From Streptomyces caatingaensis (GTDB taxonomy: Bacteria > Actinomycetota > Actinomycetes > Streptomycetales > Streptomycetaceae): DNA of 64,000 nucleotides. The stretch lies in assembly GCF_001187435.1 (NCBI RefSeq), contig NZ_LFXA01000009.1, positions 372,001 to 436,000 of the forward strand. The letters are read 5' to 3'. Of the stretch, positions 43,653 through 51,370 are shown one piece after another (position 1 is the stretch's first letter; the number at the start of each line of letters is the position of its first letter). The notes under the pieces were generated by a model. That model saw nothing but the letters and a program-made list of their open reading frames with translations. It was not told where the DNA came from and searched no databases. A program made the translations under genes and the position numbers.

Positions 43653-45344
43653 CTACGGCAGCGCGTGCACGTGCGGTCCCACCGCCGAGGACCACGCGTT
43701 GCCGTTCGCCGCGTCCCAGTTGGTGGACCAGGTCATCGCGCCCCGGAGGCCGGGGTACGTCCGGGCGGGCTTGAACGTCCCGCAGGACGTCCCCTTGGCG
43801 AGGCAGTCCAGCGCGTCGTTGACGACCGAGGGGGACACGTAGCCGCTGCCCGCGCCGCGCGTCGAGGCGGGCAGGCCCAGGCCGACCTGTGAGGGGTCGA
43901 GGCCGCCCTCGAGCTGGATGCAGGCGAGCGCGGTCAGGAAGTCGGCCGTGCCCTGGGAGTAGACCTTGCCGTCGCAGCCGTTCATGGAACCGCTGTTGTA
44001 GAACTGGGTGTTGACGACGGTCAGGATGTCCTTGATGTTGAGCGCCGTCCTGAAGTAGCCGGCCGACGTCGACTGCATGTCGATCGTCTGCGGCGCCATG
44101 GTGATGACGAGCCTGCTGCCCGCCTTCGCGGAGAGGGCGCGCAGGGCCTGGGTCATGTACGTCGGGTTGATCCCGTTCTCCAGGTCGACGTCGACGCCGT
44201 CGAAGCCGTACTTCTGCATGAGGGACCAGGCGCTGTCGGCGAAGTTGTTCGCGGACGCCGGGTCGTTGACGCTGATCGTGCCGCGCTCGCCGCCGACCGA
44301 GAGGACGACGGACTTGCCGGCGGCGTGCTTGGCGGCGATGTCCGCCTTGAAGCGCGCCTCGTCGTACTTCAGCGCCGGGTCGAGGGTGAAGCCGATGGCG
44401 CCGGGGGTGGTCGTGGCGTCGGCGAAGGCCACGGCGATGATGTCGTACTGGTCGGACACGTCGCTGATCTTCTGGACCGTCGCGCCGTTGTCGAAGTTCT
44501 GCCAGTAGCCGGTGACCGCGTGCTTGGGGACGGCCGGTCCGCCGCCGCCCGCCGTCGTGGTGGCGGTGATCTCCGCCGAACGCGGCGACTCGCCCGCCGC
44601 GTTGACGGCCGTCACCTGGAAGCGGTAACTCGTCGCGGGCGAGAGCCCCGTGACGGTGGCCGAGGCGCCGGCGACCTCCTGGACCTTGGCGCCGTCCTGG
44701 TAGACGCGGTAGGCGGTGGCGCCGGTGGCCGGCGTCCAGGAGAGGGCGACGGACGAGGACGTGGTGCGGCCGGCCGCGAGCCCCGAGGGCGCGGCGGGTA
44801 CGGGGTCGCCCGGGTCGGTCGGGTCGCCGCCGGGGCCGGTGAGGCTGACGTCGTCGGCCGAGTAGGCGCCCTGGCCGTACCAGCCGTGCGTGTAGACCGT
44901 GACGGACCTGGTGTCGGCACCGGTGGTGAAGGACGTGGTCAGCTGCTTCCAGTCGGCGCCGGTGCCCGGACTCCACGTCGAGACGTCCGTCGTGCCGGTG
45001 CCGCTCGCGCCGAGGTAGACGTACGAGCCCTGTACCCAGGCGCTCAGCCGGTACTCCGAGTTGGGCTTGACCGCGACCGTCTGCGAGCAGCGCGCGGTGT
45101 CCTGCCCGGCGGGCGTGGCGCGGAGCGCGGCCGCACCCGTGTGGGCGGGCGACGCGGCGACGGTGCCGCTGTCGGCCGAACAGGTCCAGGGGGAAAGGCC
45201 GTTCTCGAAACCGCCGTTGCGGACGAGGTTCGGGTCGGCCGCGTGGGCGGGGGCGGTGACCGCGACGCCGCCGGCGGCGAGGGCCAGCGCGGCGAAGCTG
45301 CCGAGGAAGGCGTGTCTGGTGGTACGTGGACAGGGCCGATGCAC
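43653..45344 (-). CDS. secreted chitinase, GH18, with carbohydrate-binding and FnIII domains
   Basis: 563 residues. Signal peptide (HAFLGSFAALALAAGGVAV, ending APAHAA); a carbohydrate-binding module at about 37-170 (NLVRNGGFENGLSPWTC); one fibronectin type III domain at about 180-270 (PSGLAAGRTTSSSVALSWTP); then a GH18 catalytic barrel. The barrel holds the signature FDGVDVDLENG (DxxDxDxE; the catalytic Glu lies near residue 386) and ends LRGAMTWSTNWDAANG. Degrades chitin to oligomers outside the cell. GTG 45344 has GGAGGC directly upstream. A predicted DasR operator lies about 92 nt before the start. Confidence 0.95.
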   Translation of the reverse strand: MHRPCPRTTRHAFLGSFAALALAAGGVAVTAPAHAADPNLVRNGGFENGLSPWTCSADSGTVAASPAHTGAAALRATPAGQDTARCSQTVAVKPNSEYRLSAWVQGSYVYLGASGTGTTDVSTWSPGTGADWKQLTTSFTTGADTRSVTVYTHGWYGQGAYSADDVSLTGPGGDPTDPGDPVPAAPSGLAAGRTTSSSVALSWTPATGATAYRVYQDGAKVQEVAGASATVTGLSPATSYRFQVTAVNAAGESPRSAEITATTTAGGGGPAVPKHAVTGYWQNFDNGATVQKISDVSDQYDIIAVAFADATTTPGAIGFTLDPALKYDEARFKADIAAKHAAGKSVVLSVGGERGTISVNDPASANNFADSAWSLMQKYGFDGVDVDLENGINPTYMTQALRALSAKAGSRLVITMAPQTIDMQSTSAGYFRTALNIKDILTVVNTQFYNSGSMNGCDGKVYSQGTADFLTALACIQLEGGLDPSQVGLGLPASTRGAGSGYVSPSVVNDALDCLAKGTSCGTFKPARTYPGLRGAMTWSTNWDAANGNAWSSAVGPHVHALP

Positions 45345-45435
45345 TACTGCCTCCGGTGGGGGGTGAGTTGAACGCGTGGGTGGGGGGTATCGCTGATATC
45401 GCGGGGAAGCGGCGGCCACCGCTTGGAGCGTGAGG

Positions 45436-45449
45436 ATGGTCCAGACCAT
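45436..45449. promoter_or_regulatory. predicted DasR-responsive element (dre) of the chitinase gene
   Basis: TGGTCCAGACCA (45437-45448) differs from the core of the dre consensus ACTGGTCTAGACCAGT by one base, and an A:T pair extends it on both sides. DasR is the GntR regulator that represses chitinase genes until glucosamine-6-phosphate rises. Confidence 0.7.
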
Positions 45450-45520
45450 TCCGTCCGTCAAGGGTTCGCGGTCCCGGAGGGGCCACCGCGGGAGGAACTG
45501 TTCTCACCCGCTCCATTCGT

Positions 45521-45557
45521 GGATACAGTGCGGAGGTTCGCGGATACAGTGCGGAGG
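45521..45557 (+). promoter_or_regulatory. two 16-bp direct repeats upstream of the tad operon, each with a -10-like TACAGT
   Basis: GGATACAGTGCGGAGG occurs at 45521-45536 and 45542-45557, exactly 21 bp (two helical turns) apart. Each contains TACAGT (TANNNT). It lies about 90 nt before the first tad gene. Either two tandem start sites or side-by-side activator sites would fit. Confidence 0.5.
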
Positions 45558-45647
45558 CGGCCGGTGCCCGGCGGGGCACGGGCGCCGGGCAGTGACGGTC
45601 CACGGCCGCCGGGGTGCCCGACGGCCGGAGTGAACGGGGAATCCGAC

Positions 45648-46484
45648 GTGCCGATTGCGATAGCGGTCACCAGCGGCGACCTGGTGCTGCCCGCGCCCGA
45701 CGGCCCGGCCCCCACCGCCGCCGTCCTCCGCCCGCCGGAGGAGCAGCCGCTGGAGACCGCCGTGGCACAGGCGGGCCTGCTGCTCGACCAGTGCGGCCAC
45801 CTCGTCGTCCTGTATCCGGACGTGCTGCCCGCCCCGTACGTCCAACGGCTGCACACCGTGCGCTCGTTGCTGGAGAGCGAGCGGGTCGCCCTGCTGCCCG
45901 TCGGGCTGCCCCCGCTCGCCGTCGGCGTCCTGGCCCGCCAGTTGCGCCAGCTGTCCCTCTCCGACCTCGGCCCCGGCGTCCTCGCCTCCTCCGCCCGGCT
46001 GCTCGCCCACTACGTCCACGCCGGCGCCGAACTCGCCAGCGTGGCCCGGCTGGACCGGGTGCCGGTCGGGCTCGGCCCGCACGTCGCCTCGCTCCTCCCC
46101 GGCGTCCGCTTCGGGGTCCTCGTCAACCCGGCGCCGCTCCTCTTCCGCCCCGGCGCGGACGCACTCCCCTCCGGGCCCGCCTACCCGACCCGGATGACCG
46201 TCGCCCGCGCCGGGCCCCGCCGCGACGGTGACTGGGTCACCGGCACCCTCGCCCCCGCCTGGCAGGTCCAGGGCGTCCAGGAGGTCTCCCCGCTGCCCGG
46301 CGGCTCCGCCCGCTGGTGGGGCACCCACCGTGCCGTCGAGTTCGCCGCCGCGATCCCCGACCCGTCCGTCCTCTACCAGCTCATCGCGTCCGTACGGCGC
46401 GAGGAGTGCCACTGGTGCGGGCTCGAACTCATCGGCGACCGCTGCGGGTTCTGCTCAGCCCCGGTCACGGCGGCGGCCGCGTGA
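45648..46484 (+). CDS. unknown first protein of the tad locus, with C-terminal zinc ribbon
   Basis: 278 residues from GTG 45648 (MPIAIAVTSGDLVLPAPDG); the frame is open further upstream but crosses the direct repeats. The N-terminal half resembles a CpaE/response-regulator-like fold (LDQCGHLVVLYPDVLP) without receiver residues. The C-terminus has CHWCGLELIGDRCGFC, two CxxC pairs fit to hold zinc. No signal or membrane segment. Position at the head of the pilus operon suggests a cytoplasmic assembly or regulatory role, but I know no function. Confidence 0.75.
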   Translation: MPIAIAVTSGDLVLPAPDGPAPTAAVLRPPEEQPLETAVAQAGLLLDQCGHLVVLYPDVLPAPYVQRLHTVRSLLESERVALLPVGLPPLAVGVLARQLRQLSLSDLGPGVLASSARLLAHYVHAGAELASVARLDRVPVGLGPHVASLLPGVRFGVLVNPAPLLFRPGADALPSGPAYPTRMTVARAGPRRDGDWVTGTLAPAWQVQGVQEVSPLPGGSARWWGTHRAVEFAAAIPDPSVLYQLIASVRREECHWCGLELIGDRCGFCSAPVTAAAA

Positions 46485-46582
46485 ACGCCGCGCGGAGACC
46501 CGGCGGGGGCGGGCGGCCCCCCGGCTGATCCCCCACCCGTCACCGACCGACCCCCGAACCGTCCCAGCGAGGTCGCCGCCCC

Positions 46583-47350
46583 ATGAACTCACGCCAGCGA
46601 CGCGGGATCATCCTCCTGCTCCTGTCGGTCCTGTGCGCCGCCGGTGCCGCCGCCGGGGTGCTCGTCGTCGTCGACGACGCCGCATCCAAGGTCGGGCCCG
46701 AGGTCACCGCCTACCGGCTCCGCGACGACGTCCCCGCCTACCGGACCCTGGACGAGGGCGCGTTCGAACGCATCGCGATGCCGAGGCGCTGGCTGCCGCC
46801 GACCGCCGTCACCGACCTCGCCGCCGTCCGCGGCAAGATCGCCGTGACCCCGCTCCGCAAGGGCTCGCTGCTCCAGAGCGACATGATCGTCGACCGGCCC
46901 GCGCTCGCCCCCGGGCAGCAGGAGATCGCCATCATGATCGACGCCGCGACGGGCGTGGCCGGGAAGATCACCCCCGGCGCCAGGGTCAACATCTACGCCA
47001 CCTTCGACGGCCGGAACGCCGCCCCCGCCGGGAAGGACGGCAAGGAGCAGAACACCCCGCCCGTCTCCAAGGTCATCGTCAGCGGCGCCCAGGTCCTCGA
47101 GGTCGGGAGGCTCACCCCGCTCGACCGCCAGGACCGGCGCGCCGGGAGCGGCGCGGGCGGCGGGGGCGGCGGCGTCCGGCAGGCCGGCGAGGCCGTGCCG
47201 ATCACCTTCGCCCTCGACACCAGGGACGCCCAACGCGTCGCCTACGCCGAGTCGTTCGCGACCCACGTCCGGCTGGCCCTCGTCGCCCCCGGCGGGGACA
47301 CCGGCGTCAGCGGCTCCGACCGCACCTACACCCTCGACGGCGACAAATAG
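46583..47350 (+). CDS. cpaB: Flp pilus assembly protein CpaB/RcpC
   Basis: 255 residues. N-terminal membrane helix (GIILLLLSVLCAAGAAAGVLVVV) followed by an SAF domain (YRTLDEGAFERIAMPRRWLP, GKIAVTPLRKGSLLQSDMI) and the RcpC/CpaB C-terminal domain (APGQQEIAIMIDAATGVAGK). In Gram-negative Tad systems CpaB meets the secretin. With no outer membrane here it may instead guide the pilus through the wall. A Gly-rich insertion (GSGAGGGGGGVRQAGE) sits near residue 195. A 10-bp gap separates it from the next gene. Confidence 0.88.
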   Translation: MNSRQRRGIILLLLSVLCAAGAAAGVLVVVDDAASKVGPEVTAYRLRDDVPAYRTLDEGAFERIAMPRRWLPPTAVTDLAAVRGKIAVTPLRKGSLLQSDMIVDRPALAPGQQEIAIMIDAATGVAGKITPGARVNIYATFDGRNAAPAGKDGKEQNTPPVSKVIVSGAQVLEVGRLTPLDRQDRRAGSGAGGGGGGVRQAGEAVPITFALDTRDAQRVAYAESFATHVRLALVAPGGDTGVSGSDRTYTLDGDK

Positions 47351-47360
47351 GGGCCGGGCC

Positions 47361-49055
47361 ATGACGATCCGCATCCTCCCCGCCGTCGCCGACCCCGAGG
47401 CCGCGCACGCCCTCGCCTCCCTCCTGGCCCAGCTCCCCGGCGCCGAACCGCTGCGCACCGTGGGCGACTCCGCCGAACTCCTCGACGCCCTCGCCGTGCT
47501 CGGTGCGTCCTCCGCCGCCGGACTGCCCGAGGTCGTCCTCGTCCACGAGCGGCTCGGGCCGCTGCCCGCGCTCGAACTCGTCTGGGAGGTCGCCCTCCGC
47601 TTCCCCGCCACCGGCGTCGTCCTGCTCTCCGCCGACGCCGGGCCCGCGCTCTACGCCGCCGCCATGGACTGCGGCGCGCGGGGGCTCGCCGCGCTGCCGC
47701 CCTCCTACGACGAACTCGCCGCCCGCGTCCAGGCCGCCGCGCACTGGGCCGACGGGGTGCGCCGCCACCTCGGCCCGGCGGGCGGCGCCGCGGGTCCGTC
47801 CGCCGGGCCCGGCAAGGGGCGGCTCGTCGCCGTCGTCGGCGCCAAGGGCGGCGTCGGGACGACCGTCACCGCCGTCCAGCTCGCGCTGGCCGCGCGCGCC
47901 GCCGGGCGGGACGTCGCCCTCGCCGACCTCGACCTCCAGTCCGGGGACGTCGCGTCGTACCTGGACGTGCGGTTCCGGCGGTCGGTCGCGGACCTGGCGG
48001 GGATCACCGACATCTCGCCCCGTGTCCTCCAGGACGCGGTCTTCCCGCACCCCACCGGCCTCGGGCTGCTCCTCGCCCCGGCCGAGGGCGAGCGAGGCGA
48101 GGAGGTCGGCGACCTGGCCGCCCGGCAGATCACCGGCGCCCTGCGCCGCCGTTACGAGCTCGTGGTGGTGGACTGCGGGACGCAGATCACCGCCGCGGGG
48201 GCGGCCGTCATCGAGACGGCCGACCTGGCCCTGCTGGTCACCACGCCCGACGTGGTCTCCGTACGGGCCGCCAAGCGCATGGTCCGGCTCTGGGACCGGC
48301 TCCAGATCCGCAAGGCGGAGGACACCATGACCGTCGTGAACCGGCACACCCGCACCGCCGAGGTACAGCCGTCCCTCGTGGCCCGCACGACCGGCACGAC
48401 GACCGCGCGGACGACCGTGCCCGCCGCGTACAAGGAGCTGCGGGCGGTGGTGGACGCCGGGCGGATCCAGGACCTCGACGCGAAGTCGGGGGTGCGGCAG
48501 GCGCTGTGGGCGCTGGCGGGGGAGCTGGGGCTGACCGGGGGGCCGGGGGGTGGTGCCGGCCGGGCGGGCGGGCACCGGGCGCTGGGGCCGGGCGGGGAGG
48601 GGCCCGGTGGCGGAGGGCGCGGCGGTCCGCCCGGTGGTCCGCCCGGTGGGGACACCGGGGCCGGCCGACTGCGGCCGGTCGCCTCCCCGTTCGCGCGCCT
48701 GCGGCGCCGGATCGGCGGCGACCGGGGACAGATCGCCGTCGAGTTCACCGGCATCGTCCCGATGATCCTCGTGGCGCTCGCCGTCGTCTGGCAGTGCGTC
48801 CTCGTCGGCTACACGTACTCGCTGGCGGGGCACGCGGCCGACCGGGGCGCCCGGGCGGGGGCGGTGGGCCGCGACTGCGCGGCGGCCGCGCGGGCCGATC
48901 TGCCGGACGAGTGGCGGGCGGGGGCGATCGACTGCGGTCCCCGGGGCGGGGTCTACCGCGCGGGCGTGCGGCTGAAGGTGCCGGTGCTCGTCCCGAACGC
49001 GGTGGACTGGCCGTGGCCGGTGGCGGGGACGGCGGGCGTGGCGCGGGAGGACTGA
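47361..49055 (+). CDS. TadZ/CpaE ATPase fused to a TadE-type pseudopilin
   Basis: 564 residues in one frame. Residues 1-140: receiver-like domain without the phospho-acceptor pattern. Residues 152-390: MinD/ParA-like ATPase (VVGAKGGVGTTVTAVQ, deviant Walker A at 160-168; VVVDCGTQ, Asp271 region). Residues 393-432: almost pure Gly/Pro linker. Residues 437-564: complete TadE pseudopilin with basic stretch FARLRRRIGGDRG, the processing motif RG/QIAVEF (Gly456, Glu461) and a hydrophobic helix. TadZ normally positions the pilus machine at the membrane and TadE is a separate minor pilin. No start codon exists in this frame in the linker. Cleavage at Gly456 could separate the halves. Confidence 0.9.
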   Translation: MTIRILPAVADPEAAHALASLLAQLPGAEPLRTVGDSAELLDALAVLGASSAAGLPEVVLVHERLGPLPALELVWEVALRFPATGVVLLSADAGPALYAAAMDCGARGLAALPPSYDELAARVQAAAHWADGVRRHLGPAGGAAGPSAGPGKGRLVAVVGAKGGVGTTVTAVQLALAARAAGRDVALADLDLQSGDVASYLDVRFRRSVADLAGITDISPRVLQDAVFPHPTGLGLLLAPAEGERGEEVGDLAARQITGALRRRYELVVVDCGTQITAAGAAVIETADLALLVTTPDVVSVRAAKRMVRLWDRLQIRKAEDTMTVVNRHTRTAEVQPSLVARTTGTTTARTTVPAAYKELRAVVDAGRIQDLDAKSGVRQALWALAGELGLTGGPGGGAGRAGGHRALGPGGEGPGGGGRGGPPGGPPGGDTGAGRLRPVASPFARLRRRIGGDRGQIAVEFTGIVPMILVALAVVWQCVLVGYTYSLAGHAADRGARAGAVGRDCAAAARADLPDEWRAGAIDCGPRGGVYRAGVRLKVPVLVPNAVDWPWPVAGTAGVARED

Positions 49056-49057
49056 GA

Positions 49058-49789
49058 ATGCCGCGGACCCTCCCCCAGAGGGGGCACCCCCATGTCACCG
49101 TTTCTTCGGGGCTCCGCCCCGGCCCCGGACCGCGCTCCCGCGCGGGAGCGGGGGCTTCGGCCCTTGGACCCTGGGCGGGGCTCCGCCCCTGCGCCTCGCC
49201 GGGGGCTGCGCCCCCTGCACCCCGGGCGGGGCTTCGCCCCTGCGCCCCACCAGGGGCTTCGCCCCCTGGACCGTCTGCGCCCCCTGGTCGCCGCTCCGCC
49301 ACCCGTCCTCGGCCCCCCCTGGAGGGGGTGCGCCCGGGCGGGCCGCATCAGCCCGTCCGGCCGTACCCCCTCCAAGGGAGAGGCAGGGGCGCCCTCGCAC
49401 CCCCCGCGGCCGAACGCGGCTCCGCGGCCGTCGAGTTCATCGGCTTCGTCCCGCTCCTCCTCCTCGTCGCCCTCGTCGCCGTACAACTCGGGCTCGCCGC
49501 CTTCGCGGCGCAGCAGGCGGGGACGGGCGCTCGCGCCGCCGCGCGGACGGCCACCCTGGACGAGCCGCGCACCACGCCGGCGGGCGCGGCGCGTGAGGCC
49601 ATGACGGGCTGGGTGGCCGAGCGCGCGGACACGCTGGACGCGCCGGGCTGCGCCGGGGGCGGGGAGGTCACGGCGACGGTCGGGGTCAGCGTTCCCGGGA
49701 TCGTCCCGGGTACGGACTTCCACGTGACGCGGCACGCGACGATGCGGTGCCCGGCGCCCCCGGCAGCGGCCCCCGGGGGCGCCCCGTGA
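49058..49789 (+). CDS. TadE-family pseudopilin with a very long repeat-derived leader
   Basis: 243 residues. ATG 49058 has GGGAGG seven bases upstream and follows the previous stop by 2 bp, so this start is convincing. The pilin part begins only at residue 121: ERG/SAAVEFIGFVPLLLLVAL (prepilin peptidase site Gly121, Glu126), then a typical TadE periplasmic segment with RAAARTATLDEPR. Residues 10-118 are encoded by GGGGCTCCGCCCC-type repeats and read as GLRPCAPPGASPP-like low complexity. The leader of normal TadE proteins is 20-40 residues. GTG 49328 is an alternative start with poor spacing. Confidence 0.8.
   Translation: MPRTLPQRGHPHVTVSSGLRPGPGPRSRAGAGASALGPWAGLRPCASPGAAPPAPRAGLRPCAPPGASPPGPSAPPGRRSATRPRPPLEGVRPGGPHQPVRPYPLQGRGRGALAPPAAERGSAAVEFIGFVPLLLLVALVAVQLGLAAFAAQQAGTGARAAARTATLDEPRTTPAGAAREAMTGWVAERADTLDAPGCAGGGEVTATVGVSVPGIVPGTDFHVTRHATMRCPAPPAAAPGGAP
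49100..49280. repeat. cluster of GGGGCTCCGCCCC-type short hairpins inside the second TadE gene
   Basis: At least five self-complementary blocks (GGGGCTCCGCCCC twice, GGGGCTTCGCCCC twice, GGGGGCTGCGCCCCC once) occur within 180 bp, together with one GGGCTTCGGCCC variant. The same element family is present near 31500-31620. It lies in frame between the start codon and the mature part of a pseudopilin gene. Confidence 0.75.
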
Positions 49790-51282
49790 GCCTGCGAGCC
49801 CGTATCGTCACCCCCGAATCCCCCGTCGCCGGGCGGGAGTCCGACCACCTCGTGCCGGTGTACCGGGCCAAGCTGCTGGAGGAGATCGACCTCGCCGAGA
49901 TGTCGGCGCTCGCCGCCGGGGAGCGGCGCGGGCGGCTGGAGCGGGTGCTCGGGCACATCATCAGCCGGGAGGGGCCGGTCCTGTCGACGGCCGAGCGCGA
50001 CCGGCTCGTACGCCGCGTCGTGGACGAGGCCCTCGGACTCGGCATCCTGGAGCCGCTGTTGGAGGACCCGACCGTCACCGAGATCATGGTGAACGGTCCC
50101 GACCACGTCTTCGTGGAACGGGCGGGCCGCGTCGAGCCCGTCCCCGTCCGGTTCGCCTCGCACGAGCAGCTGATGCAGACCATCGAGCGCATCGTCTCGA
50201 CGGTCAACCGGCGGGTGGACGAGTCCCACCCGATGGTGGACGCCCGCCTCCCCAGCGGCGAACGCGTCAACGTCATCATCCCGCCCCTCGCCCTCAACGG
50301 CGCCACCCTCACCATCCGCCGCTTCCCGCGCGTCTACACCCTGCGCGAACTCATCGGCACGGGCACGCTGGACGAGCCGACGCTGATGCTCCTCGCCGCC
50401 CTGGTCCGCGCCAAGTTCAACATCGTGATCTCCGGCCCCACGGGCTCCGGCAAGACGACCCTGCTCAACGCCCTCTCGGGGCTGATCCCCGAGGGGGAGC
50501 GGATCATCACCGTCGAGGACGCGGCCGAACTCCAGCTCCAGCAGGGGCACGTGATCCGGCTGGAGGCGCGGCCCCCCAACGTCGAGGGCAAGGGCCGCAT
50601 CACGATCCGGGACCTGGTCCGCAACTCCCTGCGCATGCGCCCCGACCGCATCATCGTCGGCGAGGTGCGCGGCGGCGAGACCCTCGACATGCTCCAGGCG
50701 ATGTCGACCGGGCACGACGGCTCGCTGGCCACCGTCCACGCCAACTCCGCCGAGGACGCCCTGATGCGCATGCGCACCCTCGCGTCGATGTCCGAGGTGA
50801 AGATCCCGTACGAGGCGCTGCGCGACCAGATCGACAGCGCGGTGGACTGCGTCGTCCAGCTCACCCGGGGGCCGGACGGCTCACGGCGGATCACGGAGGT
50901 GGCGCTGCTGGACCCGGGGGGCGGTGCGCCCGCGTACGGCACGTCGGCGCACAGCCCGTCGGCGAATGGCGCGCCCGCGTACGGCACCTCCGCGTACGGC
51001 ACCTCCGCGTCCGGCGCCGAGTACCGGCTCGTCCCCGTCGTCCGGTTCGACGCCCAGCCCATGGGCCCGGACCGGGTCGTCCGCGGGACGTTCGCGCACC
51101 TGCCCCTCCCGGCGAGGGCGGTCGAGCGGCTGCGGCTGGCGAACGAGCCGGTGCCGCAGGCGTTCGCGGGGCCGTTCCCGGCGGCGGCCCACCCCGCCGC
51201 ACAGGAGGCCGCCGTACCCGCCGTACGACCGGCGGGAGGCCGGCACGCGGCCCCCGCCCGGGGACAGGACGAGCCCACGTGA
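49786..51282 (+). CDS. tadA: TadA/CpaF secretion ATPase
   Basis: 498 residues. Hexameric type II/IV secretion ATPase powering Flp pilus assembly from the cytoplasm. Walker A ISGPTGSGKTTLLNAL near residue 217, Asp box ERIITVEDAAELQL, His box ATVHANSAEDALMRM, Walker B-like RMRPDRIIVGEVRGGE. The N-terminal domain includes LLEDPTVTEIMVNGPDHVFVE. GTG 49786 overlaps the preceding stop (GTGA). The tail after residue 380 is unusual: APAYGTSA repeats (50926-51015) interrupt the last domain, and 14-15 bp tandem repeats begin at the stop codon. Confidence 0.94.
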   Translation: MSLRARIVTPESPVAGRESDHLVPVYRAKLLEEIDLAEMSALAAGERRGRLERVLGHIISREGPVLSTAERDRLVRRVVDEALGLGILEPLLEDPTVTEIMVNGPDHVFVERAGRVEPVPVRFASHEQLMQTIERIVSTVNRRVDESHPMVDARLPSGERVNVIIPPLALNGATLTIRRFPRVYTLRELIGTGTLDEPTLMLLAALVRAKFNIVISGPTGSGKTTLLNALSGLIPEGERIITVEDAAELQLQQGHVIRLEARPPNVEGKGRITIRDLVRNSLRMRPDRIIVGEVRGGETLDMLQAMSTGHDGSLATVHANSAEDALMRMRTLASMSEVKIPYEALRDQIDSAVDCVVQLTRGPDGSRRITEVALLDPGGGAPAYGTSAHSPSANGAPAYGTSAYGTSASGAEYRLVPVVRFDAQPMGPDRVVRGTFAHLPLPARAVERLRLANEPVPQAFAGPFPAAAHPAAQEAAVPAVRPAGGRHAAPARGQDEPT

Positions 51283-51341
51283 CGACAGCCATGTGACGAC
51301 AGCCCACGTGACCGAAGCCCACCTGACGACAGCCGCGTGAC
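51272..51341. repeat. tandem repeats starting at the tadA stop codon
   Basis: Five imperfect 14-15 bp copies of AGCCCACGTGACGAC run from the last codons of tadA (its stop is the TGA of the first copy) to 51341, filling most of the tadA-tadB gap. Confidence 0.7.
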
Positions 51342-51370
51342 AACCCGAACGCAGCGAGGCGACCGGACCC

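Noticed and set aside
49100..49280. GGGGCTCCGCCCC hairpins as transcription terminators
   Set aside because: They lie inside an open frame of the tad operon, have no U-tract, and genes downstream must still be transcribed.
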